Notes: generated by a model from the letters alone, not told the origin. DNA of 64,000 nt from Pachysolen tannophilus NRRL Y-2460 (GCA_001661245.1 KV454015.1:218978-282977), one strand, 5' to 3'; counted from the stretch's first letter, positions 31,048 through 40,257 are shown. Made by a program: numbers and translations.

Positions 31048-31262
31048 TAAACATTAAATTTATACTATAAATTATGTGAAATTCATTTTTAGAAATATAC
31101 CTACAATATTTATATCAGAAGTTCAATTATCATTATCAAAGTTTTTATAAAGATGGTAAATAAAAAAAAAAAAAAAAAAAGTAAATACAAAATGCTATTA
31201 ATGTGTGCTATAATACAGTTTATGAGTTTTCTTTTATGGGTTGAGCGTCGTCGTTGTTAATT
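30097..31262. other. Inverted segment splitting HOS1 and swapping the PTA1 tail
   Basis: The left boundary carries AATTAA (30097-30102) and the right boundary TTAATT (31257-31262), an inverted 6-bp microhomology. Everything between appears flipped relative to its flanks. With the segment turned round, HOS1 codons ...AAT GAG ATT TTA ATT run directly into ATT TAC AAG TTT AAA in frame. PTA1 ...GAA CTT GGA ATT likewise runs into AAC AAC GAC GAC in frame, to a TAA. Both frames being restored by one flip at the same six bases is strong evidence of inversion. Whether it is biological or an assembly artefact cannot be told here. Confidence 0.85.
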
Positions 31263-31688
31263 ATTTACAAGTTTAAACCAGAATGTTTGGTGATACAATG
31301 TGGATGTGATGGATTAAATACAGATGAGCATCAGCAGTGGAATTTAACTATAAAAGGCATGGCATTTGCAATTAACAAAATCTTGTCCACAACGGAAATG
31401 CCTGTATTACTACTAGGTGGTGGTGGATATAACCACACCGAGGTAGCGAAATGTTGGACTTATTTGACGCTGATTGCCAGTAATTTTCAAACAGAAAAAG
31501 ATGATGATGATGATGATGATTATGATAAATGGGATTTAATACCAGAACATTCTCATTTAGATTGCTATGAAGGAGATGGTTATGAATTTTGGAAGAACGA
31601 AAGAGAAAAGCGCATGAAAGATCAAAATGAAGAAGACGGATGGTTAGACTATCTTAAAAAAGAAATTTTGAAAAGAGATATTAAATAA
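31263..31688 (+). pseudogene. HOS1: HOS1 histone deacetylase, C-terminal part (141 codons)
   Basis: Continuation of the same deacetylase on the opposite strand. It opens IYKFKPECLVIQCGCDGL (third zinc ligand Asp). Then come NLTIKGMAFAINKI and LLLGGGGYNHTEVAKCWTYL (catalytic Tyr), an acidic (GAT)n run, and a C-terminal DGYEFWKNEREKR, similar to yeast Hos1. There is no ATG at the start: the homologous frame simply begins at the inversion boundary, with a stop a few codons upstream (31242-31244). With the 317 codons of the other half the length would be 458, near the family norm of about 470. No frameshift or internal stop is seen in either half, so the split is recent or an assembly error. Confidence 0.88.
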
Positions 31689-31754
31689 AAGAAAAGAATA
31701 TAGAAAAAAAAAAAAAAAATGAAAATGCGTAATCGTAATTATTAAAAGTTTTGT

Positions 31755-33161
31755 TTAATCTAGTCGAAATAATGAACCAAAAGTTGTATTCCAAGTTTCA
31801 TCCCATCTTTCTTGACTTTCAAGCATTGCACCTTTTTTAATTTTTTCTAATGATTCTGGTCCATTATTTTCATTTAATAATATTTCTAATGCATTAAACA
31901 TTCCAATGAAATCTTTAACTAGAATTCCATTCACTCCATCTTTAACCAATTCTTCAATTGAATCGAAGGTTAAACTAATAACGGGGATACCACATCCAAA
32001 TAAATCTACAATTTTCATTGGTAAATCAACACCTGATGAAGATTTATGTAAGGATACACCTAAATCTGCTACGCTCAAAATTGTTGGATAATCTTCAGAA
32101 GAGACCCATATAGTTTTCACAATAATTTTTGTAAAATCTGCTTTTTTAACTTGGTTTAAAAATTTTTCTTTTAAAGGACCTTTACCTGTTATTATTACTA
32201 AGAGATTTGGTAATGATTTATTTATTTCTTCATCGTATAACATTAAAGCTTGAATTAATACTGAAAAATCTTCATCTTCTGAAAATGATGTTGAAGAAAT
32301 AATTATTTTGTCTTTATTAGCTTCAAATTCGAAAAAATTGTTTGAAACTTCGAAAATTTGTGGGAATTTCAGTATAATTTTCAATTTTTCATCTTGAGAT
32401 GAAACTGGTTTAAAATGATTAGCTGCTTTATCATATAAAGTTATTATTTTCAGTTTATTTATTCCAAATTCTTTATTTAAGAAAATACCCATTTTCTTTG
32501 ATACAACTAAATTTAAATAACTATATTTACTTAAAAATGATTCATAAAATTTCATAAATTTAACAATTGGATGCTGAAGATTTTGAAATTTTAAATTTAA
32601 AATTGTATAATTTAAATTATGCCAATCAATTATAATTTTACAATTTTTAAACCAAAATTTCTTTAATATAACAATTATTAATAAAATGGGTAAAGAAGGT
32701 GGATTTTGAATTAAAATATAATTTGAATTTTCCATAACATTAAATAACAATGAAGTTAAAGTAATACTTTGATATAAAACTTTTAATAAACCAAATAATA
32801 TATAGGGTAAATGAAAATAATTTTTAATAACTTTTATTTGATAAATATCAATTTCTTCATCATTTAAGATATCTAATGGTAATAAACTTTCAACGTATCC
32901 ACATAATTTAACTTGATACCCTAATTTAGCAAAACTTTCCAGATGATAACACATTCTTGGTGAATGGCCTAAATCTCCCAATACACATATAACTATTTGA
33001 TTTTTTTTAATCTTTAACCTTGAATGAAATCTATTTGTTATTGCAGGTAATACAATATAAAAAATTAATGGAGAAGCAAAGTATACAATAATTAAACCCC
33101 AAACCCATCCTGCAAATTCAAAAGCTCCATGATCAAACCCTTTATACTCTATCCAGGACAT
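31755..33161 (-). CDS. ALG1: Chitobiosyldiphosphodolichol beta-mannosyltransferase Alg1
   Basis: ER enzyme (EC 2.4.1.142) that adds the first mannose to the dolichol-linked N-glycan precursor on the cytosolic face. The first ATG gives MSWIEYKGFDHGAF, 468 residues. A membrane anchor lies at about 23-43 (GLIIVYFASPLIFYIVLPAI). The GT-B/GT33 landmarks are VLGDLGHSPRMCYH (about 60-73), LIIVILKKFWFKNCKIIIDW with HNLNYTIL, then KIITLYDKAANHF, and in the C-terminal lobe LGVSLHKSSSGVDLPMKIVD and FGCGIPV. Two CTG codons fall at conserved positions: codon 74 (CYH-CTG-ESF), where yeast and human have Ala, and codon 237 before KIITLYD. Its promoter region lies opposite calmodulin. Confidence 0.95.
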   Translation of the reverse strand: MSWIEYKGFDHGAFEFAGWVWGLIIVYFASPLIFYIVLPAITNRFHSRLKIKKNQIVICVLGDLGHSPRMCYHLESFAKLGYQVKLCGYVESLLPLDILNDEEIDIYQIKVIKNYFHLPYILFGLLKVLYQSITLTSLLFNVMENSNYILIQNPPSLPILLIIVILKKFWFKNCKIIIDWHNLNYTILNLKFQNLQHPIVKFMKFYESFLSKYSYLNLVVSKKMGIFLNKEFGINKLKIITLYDKAANHFKPVSSQDEKLKIILKFPQIFEVSNNFFEFEANKDKIIISSTSFSEDEDFSVLIQALMLYDEEINKSLPNLLVIITGKGPLKEKFLNQVKKADFTKIIVKTIWVSSEDYPTILSVADLGVSLHKSSSGVDLPMKIVDLFGCGIPVISLTFDSIEELVKDGVNGILVKDFIGMFNALEILLNENNGPESLEKIKKGAMLESQERWDETWNTTFGSLFRLD

Positions 33162-34060
33162 ACTCAACCTCAAGCCCTAACACACCTTTAATTGATCAAT
33201 TACTTTTTTAAAATCATTTTTAATTAAAGTATATATATATATATATATATATATATTTGAAATGAGAACAACTTGGCCAGCCGTGGCCAAGTTGGTGCCA
33301 ATGTCGGGCGGGAGAAAACCAAAGTGAGCCGCCCGCCTGCTATTCACCTCATCGACCGCCCCGTTGTCCACCGCCCGCAGCCACCACCCACCTCCGGACG
33401 CCGCTGTTCCCTTTGTCCCCTCGTCCCTTTGTTCCAACGGTCCCAGTTGCTACCGCTTCCGCCGCCATTGCCGCCCTTGTCTTTTACCCCTTTTTTTCTC
33501 CTGGTCGTGTATCCTGGCCCTCAAAAGACGGACTCTTAACCTTTTGAGCTCCCTCACTTTAAACTACAACAACTACAATTAATACAATTACTTGTAACTA
33601 GAACTTCACAAAAAGAAACCTTGATTGAAATTGGGTTTCTTTATCTTTTACAGTAAATTCTTTATTCCAAGAGTAAGAATAACATAGTTAATAACTCCTA
33701 ATAAATACAAGTGAAAGAACACCATTTTTTCTCTTCTTCCAGGGTAATTTTCAGCACGTCACCCATATAGTATCCCATATAGAGTTTCTCATATTAACCT
33801 GTAGTTAGCAGGTAATCGCTCGTAGTCGCGCGCTGTGTAAATGGCAGCACGGCGGCGTTTAGTGCCTGGACTTTAGACACGGTTTCAGTAAAAATAACAA
33901 AAGAAAGAAAGAAAGAAAAAAAAAAAGAAAGAGGAAATAAACAATACAATAAGTTAAATATATATATATTAATATATTAATATATTAATATATTTAAACA
34001 GCGGATATTGTTATTAAATCAATTAATTGCTGAAAAGTAGTATTAAGAATCTATTGAATT
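33162..34060. promoter_or_regulatory. ALG1/CMD1 divergent region with GC-rich island
   Basis: About 900 bases: an (AT)n run at about 33229-33256, a GC-rich island at 33270-33540 dense in CCGCC/GGCGG and CCACC, then AT-rich sequence. Near 33780-33860 there is a mixed stretch with TAGTCGCGCGC. Open frames in the GC island on both strands are compositional and not supported as genes. Confidence 0.6.
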
Positions 34061-34903
34061 ATGGTATGTTATTTTATGAATTTGAAGATTTATTGAATAT
34101 AATTTAGCGTTTGTTTATGGAATGTTGGCTTTTACCTTTATTTTTTTTTTTTTTTTTGCTTTTTAGCCTTTGCCTCTCTCTGCCTTTGCTTTTTTTTGCT
34201 TTTTGCTTTCTTTCTTTTTATTTTTCTTTTTGGCTTTTTTTTGGCTTTGGCGGTTGAAGATTTTTCTCCTTTGGAATGTTATGTGGAAGATCGTGATACC
34301 AGGCTGATGTTTTATGTTTTAAACGGATTTATAAAAGGTTAAAGTATTGGGTGTCCCTGAGTTATATTCAATTTTTTTTTTTTTTGATTTCAAAAGAAAA
34401 AATAAAAAGAAAAATTTATTAAATGTTTTTGTTACTAACTAAAAATGGTTAAACAGTCTGAAAAATTATCTGAAGAACAAATCACAGAATTTAAAGAAGC
34501 TTTTTCTTTATTCGATAAGGATAATGATGGTAAGATCACAACAAAAGAATTGGGTACTGTTATGAGATCTTTGGGACAGAATCCTTCTGAAAGTGAATTG
34601 AATGATATGATTAATGAAGTTGATGTTAATAATGATGGTAGTATAGATTTCCCTGAATTCTTAACAATGATGGCAAGAAAAATGAAAGATTCGGATTCAG
34701 AAGCAGAAATTATTGAAGCATTTAAAGTCTTTGATACCAATGGTGATGGAAAAATTAGTGCTGCTGAATTAAGACATGTTTTAACTTCAATTGGAGAGAA
34801 ATTGTCCGATTATGAAGTTGATGAAATGATTAAAGAAGCAGATACAAATAATGATGGAGAAATAGATATCAAGGAATTTACACAATTGTTGGTAGGTAAA
34901 TAG
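34061..34903 (+). CDS. CMD1: Calmodulin, two exons
   Basis: Essential Ca2+ sensor. Exon 1 is only the start codon (34061-34063). The intron is 34064-34456 (393 bases), with donor GTATGT, branch TACTAAC at 34433-34439 and CAG acceptor. Exon 2 is 34457-34903. The spliced start [20 protein letters not shown] matches fungal calmodulins. Starting at the ATG just before exon 2 would give an unusual MVKQ opening. 149 residues. All four EF-hand loops look complete: [36 protein letters not shown] and [13 protein letters not shown]. cerevisiae calmodulin, by contrast, has a degenerate fourth hand. No in-frame CTG. The intron is T-rich with TTTGCTTTTTGCC runs; no snoRNA boxes recognised. Confidence 0.96.
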
Positions 34904-35327
34904 AATAGAGTTTTAAACTTGAGAAGGTCCCACCCATTATGGGATCGTATATGATTATGTATACAATTTTTGTTTTTTTGGTTTTTTTTTTTTTTCTTTT
35001 TTCTTGTCTTTTCTTTTCTTTTGTTTTGTTTTGTTTTGTTTTTTTTCTTTTTGATTTGATTACTTTCTCTTATTCTTTCTTGTTTTATGTTACTTCATAT
35101 GCTTCGGATTTTGAGTATACACTTGATTTAAAGTGTTATAGTGATTTCACGCGTATATTTTAATTTTAAGTGGAAGACAAAAAGAAAAAAGAAAAAAGAA
35201 AAAAAAAAAAAAAAACTCAATATATATATAAAGTTCACAATAATCATTTTAGTTAAAGAAAAGTACAAATATAATCTTTTCATTTCAATGTAAAAAAAAA
35301 AAAAAAAAAATAAGACGGTGGAAAAGT
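34904..35327. other. CMD1/AIM3 convergent spacer
   Basis: 424 bases of T-rich then A-rich sequence, with TTTTGTTTTGTTTTGTTTT near 35018-35042. No gene. Confidence 0.65.
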
Positions 35328-38300
35328 TTATGGCCAACTTGGGTTTAATTCCCCAACCCATTCGGCCTCCATTGGTCTAAACATTTTAATTTCACCTTCA
35401 GTTAATTTTTTCAAATCTAAAGCATCTCTAACAACTTTTTTCATTCCACCAGTATTTTGATGAATAACCATCAATTCACCATCACCTCTATTTTCTAAAA
35501 CAATTGAAGTATGATCAGGTGCTCCAAGCATCATAGTTTTATTTGGATATTTGAAAATACATGATTTGAATTGTAAAATATCACCTCTTCTAATTTCATC
35601 GCTTACCAGTGATTTTGTAAAAATTGGAGATGATGACTCACCATTACCAGTCTCGATTTCATACAAATATCCATGGTTGAGCCCGTCACTGATAAAAGCA
35701 TGCTTACCACAAGCTTTTTCTAATGCATCATGGGCCAATGTCCAGCACTCGCCATTTCCAACTTTAGTACCTTCCTTCACTTCACACCAACTAGCAACAT
35801 GATTACCAAATTTTTCATGTGATTCCAAAAGTTGCCTTTGAGAAGTTACTTGTGGCGGTGGTACAAATTTCTTATCAACATCGTACGAGTTACGAGGCTC
35901 TGATGATATCTTTGACCATTTTATCCTCAATTTTAAAATTGACAAATCTCTTAATCTAAAAACAAAAATTCTAAAATTTTCATTCCCTGAATAGCCAAAC
36001 GATGTTGCAAAATTTAAACCTCTTAAAGATTGCGGTAAGTCGGACAATGACTGATCGGACCACCAACCGGATGATAATTGCAAATCTAAATCCGGTTCTT
36101 GCCACAGTAATCTACTGTTACGAGATGGCGGAGCAACAGGTGGACCTGAAGATTTTTGACTTAATAATCTCGGTTTAACCGGTGGCAGGACAGGTTTTTT
36201 ATGTTCTGGAGTCATCGAGGTCTTCAGTTGCGGCAGAGGAATGGCAACTCGGGGTCTTGGTTTAACAGGTGGAGGTGTATCATCACTATCACTTCTACCA
36301 GAGTGAGCAGATATTGGGGGTTCTCGGTTCACTGGTAAAGGTTGTGGATGCTTCATTTGAACTTCTTCATGCTGATACAAGTTGTCACGACGTTTTGGTA
36401 TTGGCGGCAGTTCTTCATTATCATCATTTGACAGAACCGACGAAGAATCATTATTCTTACCAGACAGCGCTGATGATGGTAATATTTGTACAGGAGTTCT
36501 CAATCTAACCTGATGACCGTAACTTTCTTCTTCTTTAAGTTGTTGGCGTCTCTGAGGCAAATGAGGAGCTTCTTCTTCGTCATCTTTCTGTATATTTCCG
36601 TTATACCTCGAAGGCATTGAAGGTAATTTAACTCCACCAAAAGGTTTGCCTTGATTATATTCATTGTCTTCTCCGGTATTTTCTTTTGAAGTTTGTCTCA
36701 TAAAAGAAGGCTTTTTAGCTACCGTAGGCTTTGGTTTAATTATTGGTGGTTTCTTAGGTTTGGAGATATCTTTTTGATTATTTCTTGGCTCTTGTAAGGC
36801 TATTTTTTCTGTTACCTGATTTAAATTTTTTTTAAAAGAAAGCCTGTCCATATTCTCTTCCTCATCTTTTTTAAAATCATCATTACCAGATTCAAGATTC
36901 TCAGTTGTACTATCTGATTTTTCAAATCGATCCAAATTTCGGTTTGTCTTTCTCAATCCTCCGCGTAAAGATCCAATAAAATTTTCATTTTCATTGTCTT
37001 GCTGAGAAGACAATTTGTAGTCTTGAGATCTTTGGCTAATAGATCTCTCTTTCAAAAAATGATGTTCATTGAGCGGAGCAGGAACAGAAGAGCTCAGTTC
37101 AGCGTGATCCGTATGATCTACGATTTGCTCTTTAGATTCAATTTCATTATCATTACCAACAGATAAATTTTTCGGTTTCTTTGCTGGTTTTGGAGGTGGA
37201 CCTTTTTTATTCAAAGATAAGTTCTCAGTTTTTTTAACTATATTGGAAAATGGTTCATTATCTTCTTTAGAATAACTTGACTGCATGGAAATTTTTGCTG
37301 ATCTTCTATCATCATTAGCAATATTTTTAGTTTCTGGTCTATAAGGCCTTGGAGGTGGGGGTAAAGATGAAATATCATTCGATTTTTCAACTTTATTATT
37401 CAGTTGTACGTTTTCCAGTCTAGCAGCATTGATAGGAGTAGCATTTGATGATGTCCTTGTTGGTAACGGTGGAAGTGGGCTAGCCAGCGCGTTAGAGAGA
37501 TTTGAAGTTGACAGACCATTTACCTGGCCTCTAAAAGGCTTTGGAGGGGGTGTAAAACTATTAATTTGAGATTCAGCACTAATTGGAGTTGAAACTTTTT
37601 CCGTAGATACAGAATGAGAAACATCATGCTCTGGAGCAGTTTGCGGAGTCAGTACACCAGTAGATGAGCTTGTTGACTTCTTGGAAAGCTGTTCTGATGC
37701 ACCTCTTCCTCTATGGATTGGTGGCGGAGCAAAAGACTTTGGATCAGGAAGAGGTTTAAGTGGTTTCTGCTCTTCTTCATCTTCTTCACCAGGCAATTTT
37801 GGCATTCTAACACCAAAGTTACCTACTGGAGATGGTACATCAAGTGCCGGAGGTGACGAAATATGGGGTTGCCCATTTACTTGTTGCGTTGGCTGTTGAA
37901 CTTGATAATAGGGGTTATTAAACGATAATTCATTTTGTTGTTCGGGTTGTCCGGGTTGTGGTTGCTGATACTGATTCGAATTCTCAAAAGAATCTCTTGG
38001 AGGTGGAACAGGAAGCAGCGTTCTAGCATACTGCTGTTGCTGTTGTTGTTGTGGTGGTGGTGGTGGTAGCTGTTGAGTTTGTGGTAATGGCAGAGATTGT
38101 GGCTGCTGCATAGGCATAGGCATTGGCGTTGGCGGCTGAGGTTGCTGAGGCTGCTGAGGCTGCTGCGGTTGTTGATAAGCAGGAGAAGCAGGTGCTTGAT
38201 ATTGCATCGGCAGCGGCTGTTGTTGATAACCTTGTGGCAGTAATGGCTGCTGCTCATAACCTTGCTGCTGAGGCTGATAGTACTGCTGCTGCTGCTGAGT

Positions 38301-38906
38301 CTGTTGCAGTGGAATTGGCTGAATTTGAGCTGGCTGTTGATATCCCTGCTGTGGAACTGACTGCTGTGAAGCAAACTGCTGTGGTGGAGCAGGCTGTTGT
38401 TGGTTATAGTACATCTGTTGTGGTTGTTGTTGTGGTTGAGGTTGTTGATATCCTGGCTGATACGAGGATTGTAGTTGCTGCTGCGAGTACCCAACCATCG
38501 GCTGCTGCTGTTGTAGTGGTTGTTGTACTTGTGCTGGTGGAAGATATCCCCCCGCTGATCCAGCTGTACCATTTCTTGCTGGTGGAGCAGGAAATTGCGA
38601 TGGATTTACTGTGGAATACGAATTTGCAGTTCTAGAAGATGAACCACCAGAACGACGCTCTTCTTCATCGGAATAATCATCATATTCACTATCCGAGCGG
38701 CTATCACGCTTGCTACCACTACGACGGCTATGCCCATCCCTTCTATGTCTTCCATGTGCACTTTTCGACTTATCTCTATTATCATAAGCTTTCTTACCAG
38801 CATGATATCCAGCAACAGTGACTTTTTTGGTTCCAATAGCGGCACCTTTAAGCGTAGCTTTCCCAGCAGCTTTAAATGTACCTTTATTTTCTTCCCAAAA
38901 CGGCAT
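35328..38906 (-). CDS. AIM3: Aim3-like actin-patch protein with C-terminal NlpC/P60-like domain
   Basis: 1192 residues (S. cerevisiae Aim3 about 950). The N-terminus MPFWEENKGTFKAAGKATLK with TKKVTVAGYHAGKKAYDN matches Aim3. A basic HGRHRRDGHSRRSGSKRD stretch and a long Gln/Pro/Tyr-rich region (about 110-340) follow. After that come many proline-rich PPP/PxxP motifs of the type bound by SH3 domains of Rvs167 and other actin-patch proteins. The C-terminal domain (about 1010-1192) has the Aim3/Bbc1 papain-like fold. NGECWTLAHDALEKA holds a Cys and DHTSIVLE a His in the right order for a Cys-His hydrolase site. In S. cerevisiae Bbc1 I recall the Cys as absent. Likely role: inhibitor/regulator of Arp2/3-driven actin at endocytic sites. 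Confidence 0.85.
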   Translation of the reverse strand: MPFWEENKGTFKAAGKATLKGAAIGTKKVTVAGYHAGKKAYDNRDKSKSAHGRHRRDGHSRRSGSKRDSRSDSEYDDYSDEEERRSGGSSSRTANSYSTVNPSQFPAPPARNGTAGSAGGYLPPAQVQQPLQQQQPMVGYSQQQLQSSYQPGYQQPQPQQQPQQMYYNQQQPAPPQQFASQQSVPQQGYQQPAQIQPIPLQQTQQQQQYYQPQQQGYEQQPLLPQGYQQQPLPMQYQAPASPAYQQPQQPQQPQQPQPPTPMPMPMQQPQSLPLPQTQQLPPPPPQQQQQQQYARTLLPVPPPRDSFENSNQYQQPQPGQPEQQNELSFNNPYYQVQQPTQQVNGQPHISSPPALDVPSPVGNFGVRMPKLPGEEDEEEQKPLKPLPDPKSFAPPPIHRGRGASEQLSKKSTSSSTGVLTPQTAPEHDVSHSVSTEKVSTPISAESQINSFTPPPKPFRGQVNGLSTSNLSNALASPLPPLPTRTSSNATPINAARLENVQLNNKVEKSNDISSLPPPPRPYRPETKNIANDDRRSAKISMQSSYSKEDNEPFSNIVKKTENLSLNKKGPPPKPAKKPKNLSVGNDNEIESKEQIVDHTDHAELSSSVPAPLNEHHFLKERSISQRSQDYKLSSQQDNENENFIGSLRGGLRKTNRNLDRFEKSDSTTENLESGNDDFKKDEEENMDRLSFKKNLNQVTEKIALQEPRNNQKDISKPKKPPIIKPKPTVAKKPSFMRQTSKENTGEDNEYNQGKPFGGVKLPSMPSRYNGNIQKDDEEEAPHLPQRRQQLKEEESYGHQVRLRTPVQILPSSALSGKNNDSSSVLSNDDNEELPPIPKRRDNLYQHEEVQMKHPQPLPVNREPPISAHSGRSDSDDTPPPVKPRPRVAIPLPQLKTSMTPEHKKPVLPPVKPRLLSQKSSGPPVAPPSRNSRLLWQEPDLDLQLSSGWWSDQSLSDLPQSLRGLNFATSFGYSGNENFRIFVFRLRDLSILKLRIKWSKISSEPRNSYDVDKKFVPPPQVTSQRQLLESHEKFGNHVASWCEVKEGTKVGNGECWTLAHDALEKACGKHAFISDGLNHGYLYEIETGNGESSSPIFTKSLVSDEIRRGDILQFKSCIFKYPNKTMMLGAPDHTSIVLENRGDGELMVIHQNTGGMKKVVRDALDLKKLTEGEIKMFRPMEAEWVGELNPSWP

Positions 38907-39393
38907 TTACCAATGACTATCTCTAATAGAAATCTCCTCTATTGATTAATTTTCAATTCGTAATTTAACTAATAATTTAATCAACTATATATATGATACG
39001 AGAAGATGGGTTGGCATTTTAAAATTCAAATTTAAGAAAATCACTAAATGCGCTCTAAATGCGTTCAAAATGCGCATTAAATTACTAAGAGCGGTACGCT
39101 TTCTAAAAGTTTACTAATACACAGGTGTGGTACGCTTTTAAAATTAGACATGTGCACTTTATATACGCAAATGTTTTAATGCGTACCGCACTTTTTATGC
39201 GCTTTTTAATTGCACTCTCCTCGCTTTTTTCTTTACAGCGTTGCGCATTGTGCGCGCGTAAGTGCGTGTCTTTCTCTCTTATACATATATATAATCACTG
39301 TTTACATATATAATTTTTGTAAATACAAATACCAATATATATATATATATATATATATATGATTCAGTTGAATTAAAGGTATGAAAAGTTAGA
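38907..39393. promoter_or_regulatory. AIM3/39394-gene divergent promoter with clustered ATGCG/TACGC motifs
   Basis: 487 bases. 39048-39270 holds about ten TGCG/CGCA/TACGC cores. Among them are ATGCG three times within 25 bases (39048-39073), GCGGTACGCTTT (39091-39102), TGGTACGCTTTT (39128-39139) and the inverse GCGTACCGC (39181-39189). An (AT)n run at about 39335-39361 precedes the start of the 39394 gene, with a four-codon upstream ORF (ATGAAAAGTTAG, 39381-39392) ending one base before its ATG. Confidence 0.5.
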
Positions 39394-40257
39394 ATGCCTG
39401 AATTATTGCTAAATAACTCTTTTAAGGTGTACAAGTTATTGTCTCCATCATTATCAGTGTCTTTGTCGTCGGTTCTTTCCTCGTCATCATGTATTACGGA
39501 TTTAAAAAGAATTATAACTAATTCATTATACGCGGATTATCAATCAAAGAATGGGTTTTTTTATTATAGTGATTCATTATTTGATATGTTTAATGGCAAT
39601 AGTGATGATCGTAGAGGCAAAAGCTTGGAATTGAAGGAAATGGATGAGATTGTGGAAATTAAGTTGAAAAAAGAGGTGAAAACAGTACAAGAAAAGAATT
39701 ATGAATTAAATTATTTAATTATTAAAAGTAAAAATAAAGATCAAATACCTTTAAAATCTCAAATTTTTATATTTTTCACTGAAATGTCTTCATATTCATC
39801 TACAATATTATTGGTAAAAGCATTACCAAAATTTAATAGTTTAATGTTAAATTTTTTTATCAATGATAAAGGTTTAATTATTAAAAATTTAAAAATTTCT
39901 TCAATTTTTTTAAAAAATTGTTTAAATATTAATTTTGATAAATTAATAAAATATAATAGTGATTTAGAAATTAGTTTTAATAATTTAAATACTATTAATA
40001 ATTCTTTACTGAATATTTCAATTAATTTACTTTCAAAAAATTTGAAAACTTTTAACAAACAAGAAGAAATTATTTTTACAGATGATTTATTTAATACTTT
40101 AAATAAATTAACATCAATAGATTTTAAACAATTAGATATTACCAAAATAAGGTGTAATTTATTTTATTTGATGAGTGATGGAAAATTAAAATTTTTCAGT
40201 CATGATACAGAAGATGATGATAAATTAATTTGGAGAATTTTAACAAATCTTGGATGA
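39394..40257 (+). CDS. Hypothetical protein; weak resemblance to kinetochore Iml3/CENP-L
   Basis: 287 residues, not recognised with confidence. The N-terminal about 30 residues are Ser/Leu-rich (SPSLSVSLSSVLSSSS). A mixed alpha/beta body follows with YADYQSKNGFFYYSDSLFDM, then alternating hydrophobic strands (IFIFFTEMSSYSSTILLVKA, NFFINDKGLIIKNLKISSIF). The C-terminus ends KFFSHDTEDDDKLIWRILTN. Size, the hydrophobic strand pattern and the ILLVKALPKF...L...FL stretch recall CENP-L/Iml3, a fast-evolving kinetochore protein. This is a guess to be tested by profile search. Codon use is ordinary for the window (mostly TTA for Leu), and the frame is long enough to be real. A tiny uORF directly precedes the ATG. 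Confidence 0.7.
   Translation: MPELLLNNSFKVYKLLSPSLSVSLSSVLSSSSCITDLKRIITNSLYADYQSKNGFFYYSDSLFDMFNGNSDDRRGKSLELKEMDEIVEIKLKKEVKTVQEKNYELNYLIIKSKNKDQIPLKSQIFIFFTEMSSYSSTILLVKALPKFNSLMLNFFINDKGLIIKNLKISSIFLKNCLNINFDKLIKYNSDLEISFNNLNTINNSLLNISINLLSKNLKTFNKQEEIIFTDDLFNTLNKLTSIDFKQLDITKIRCNLFYLMSDGKLKFFSHDTEDDDKLIWRILTNLG

Noticed and set aside
31254-31688. Independent small gene with its own start for the HOS1 C-terminal half
   Set aside because: No ATG near the start of homology and the frame begins exactly at the inversion boundary.
33177-33582. Overlapping frames on both strands in the GC-rich island
   Set aside because: Open because GC-rich DNA lacks stops; Pro/Arg-rich translations without homology.
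34064-34456. Possible snoRNA inside the long calmodulin intron
   Set aside because: No paired C/D or H/ACA boxes with the right spacing were seen.
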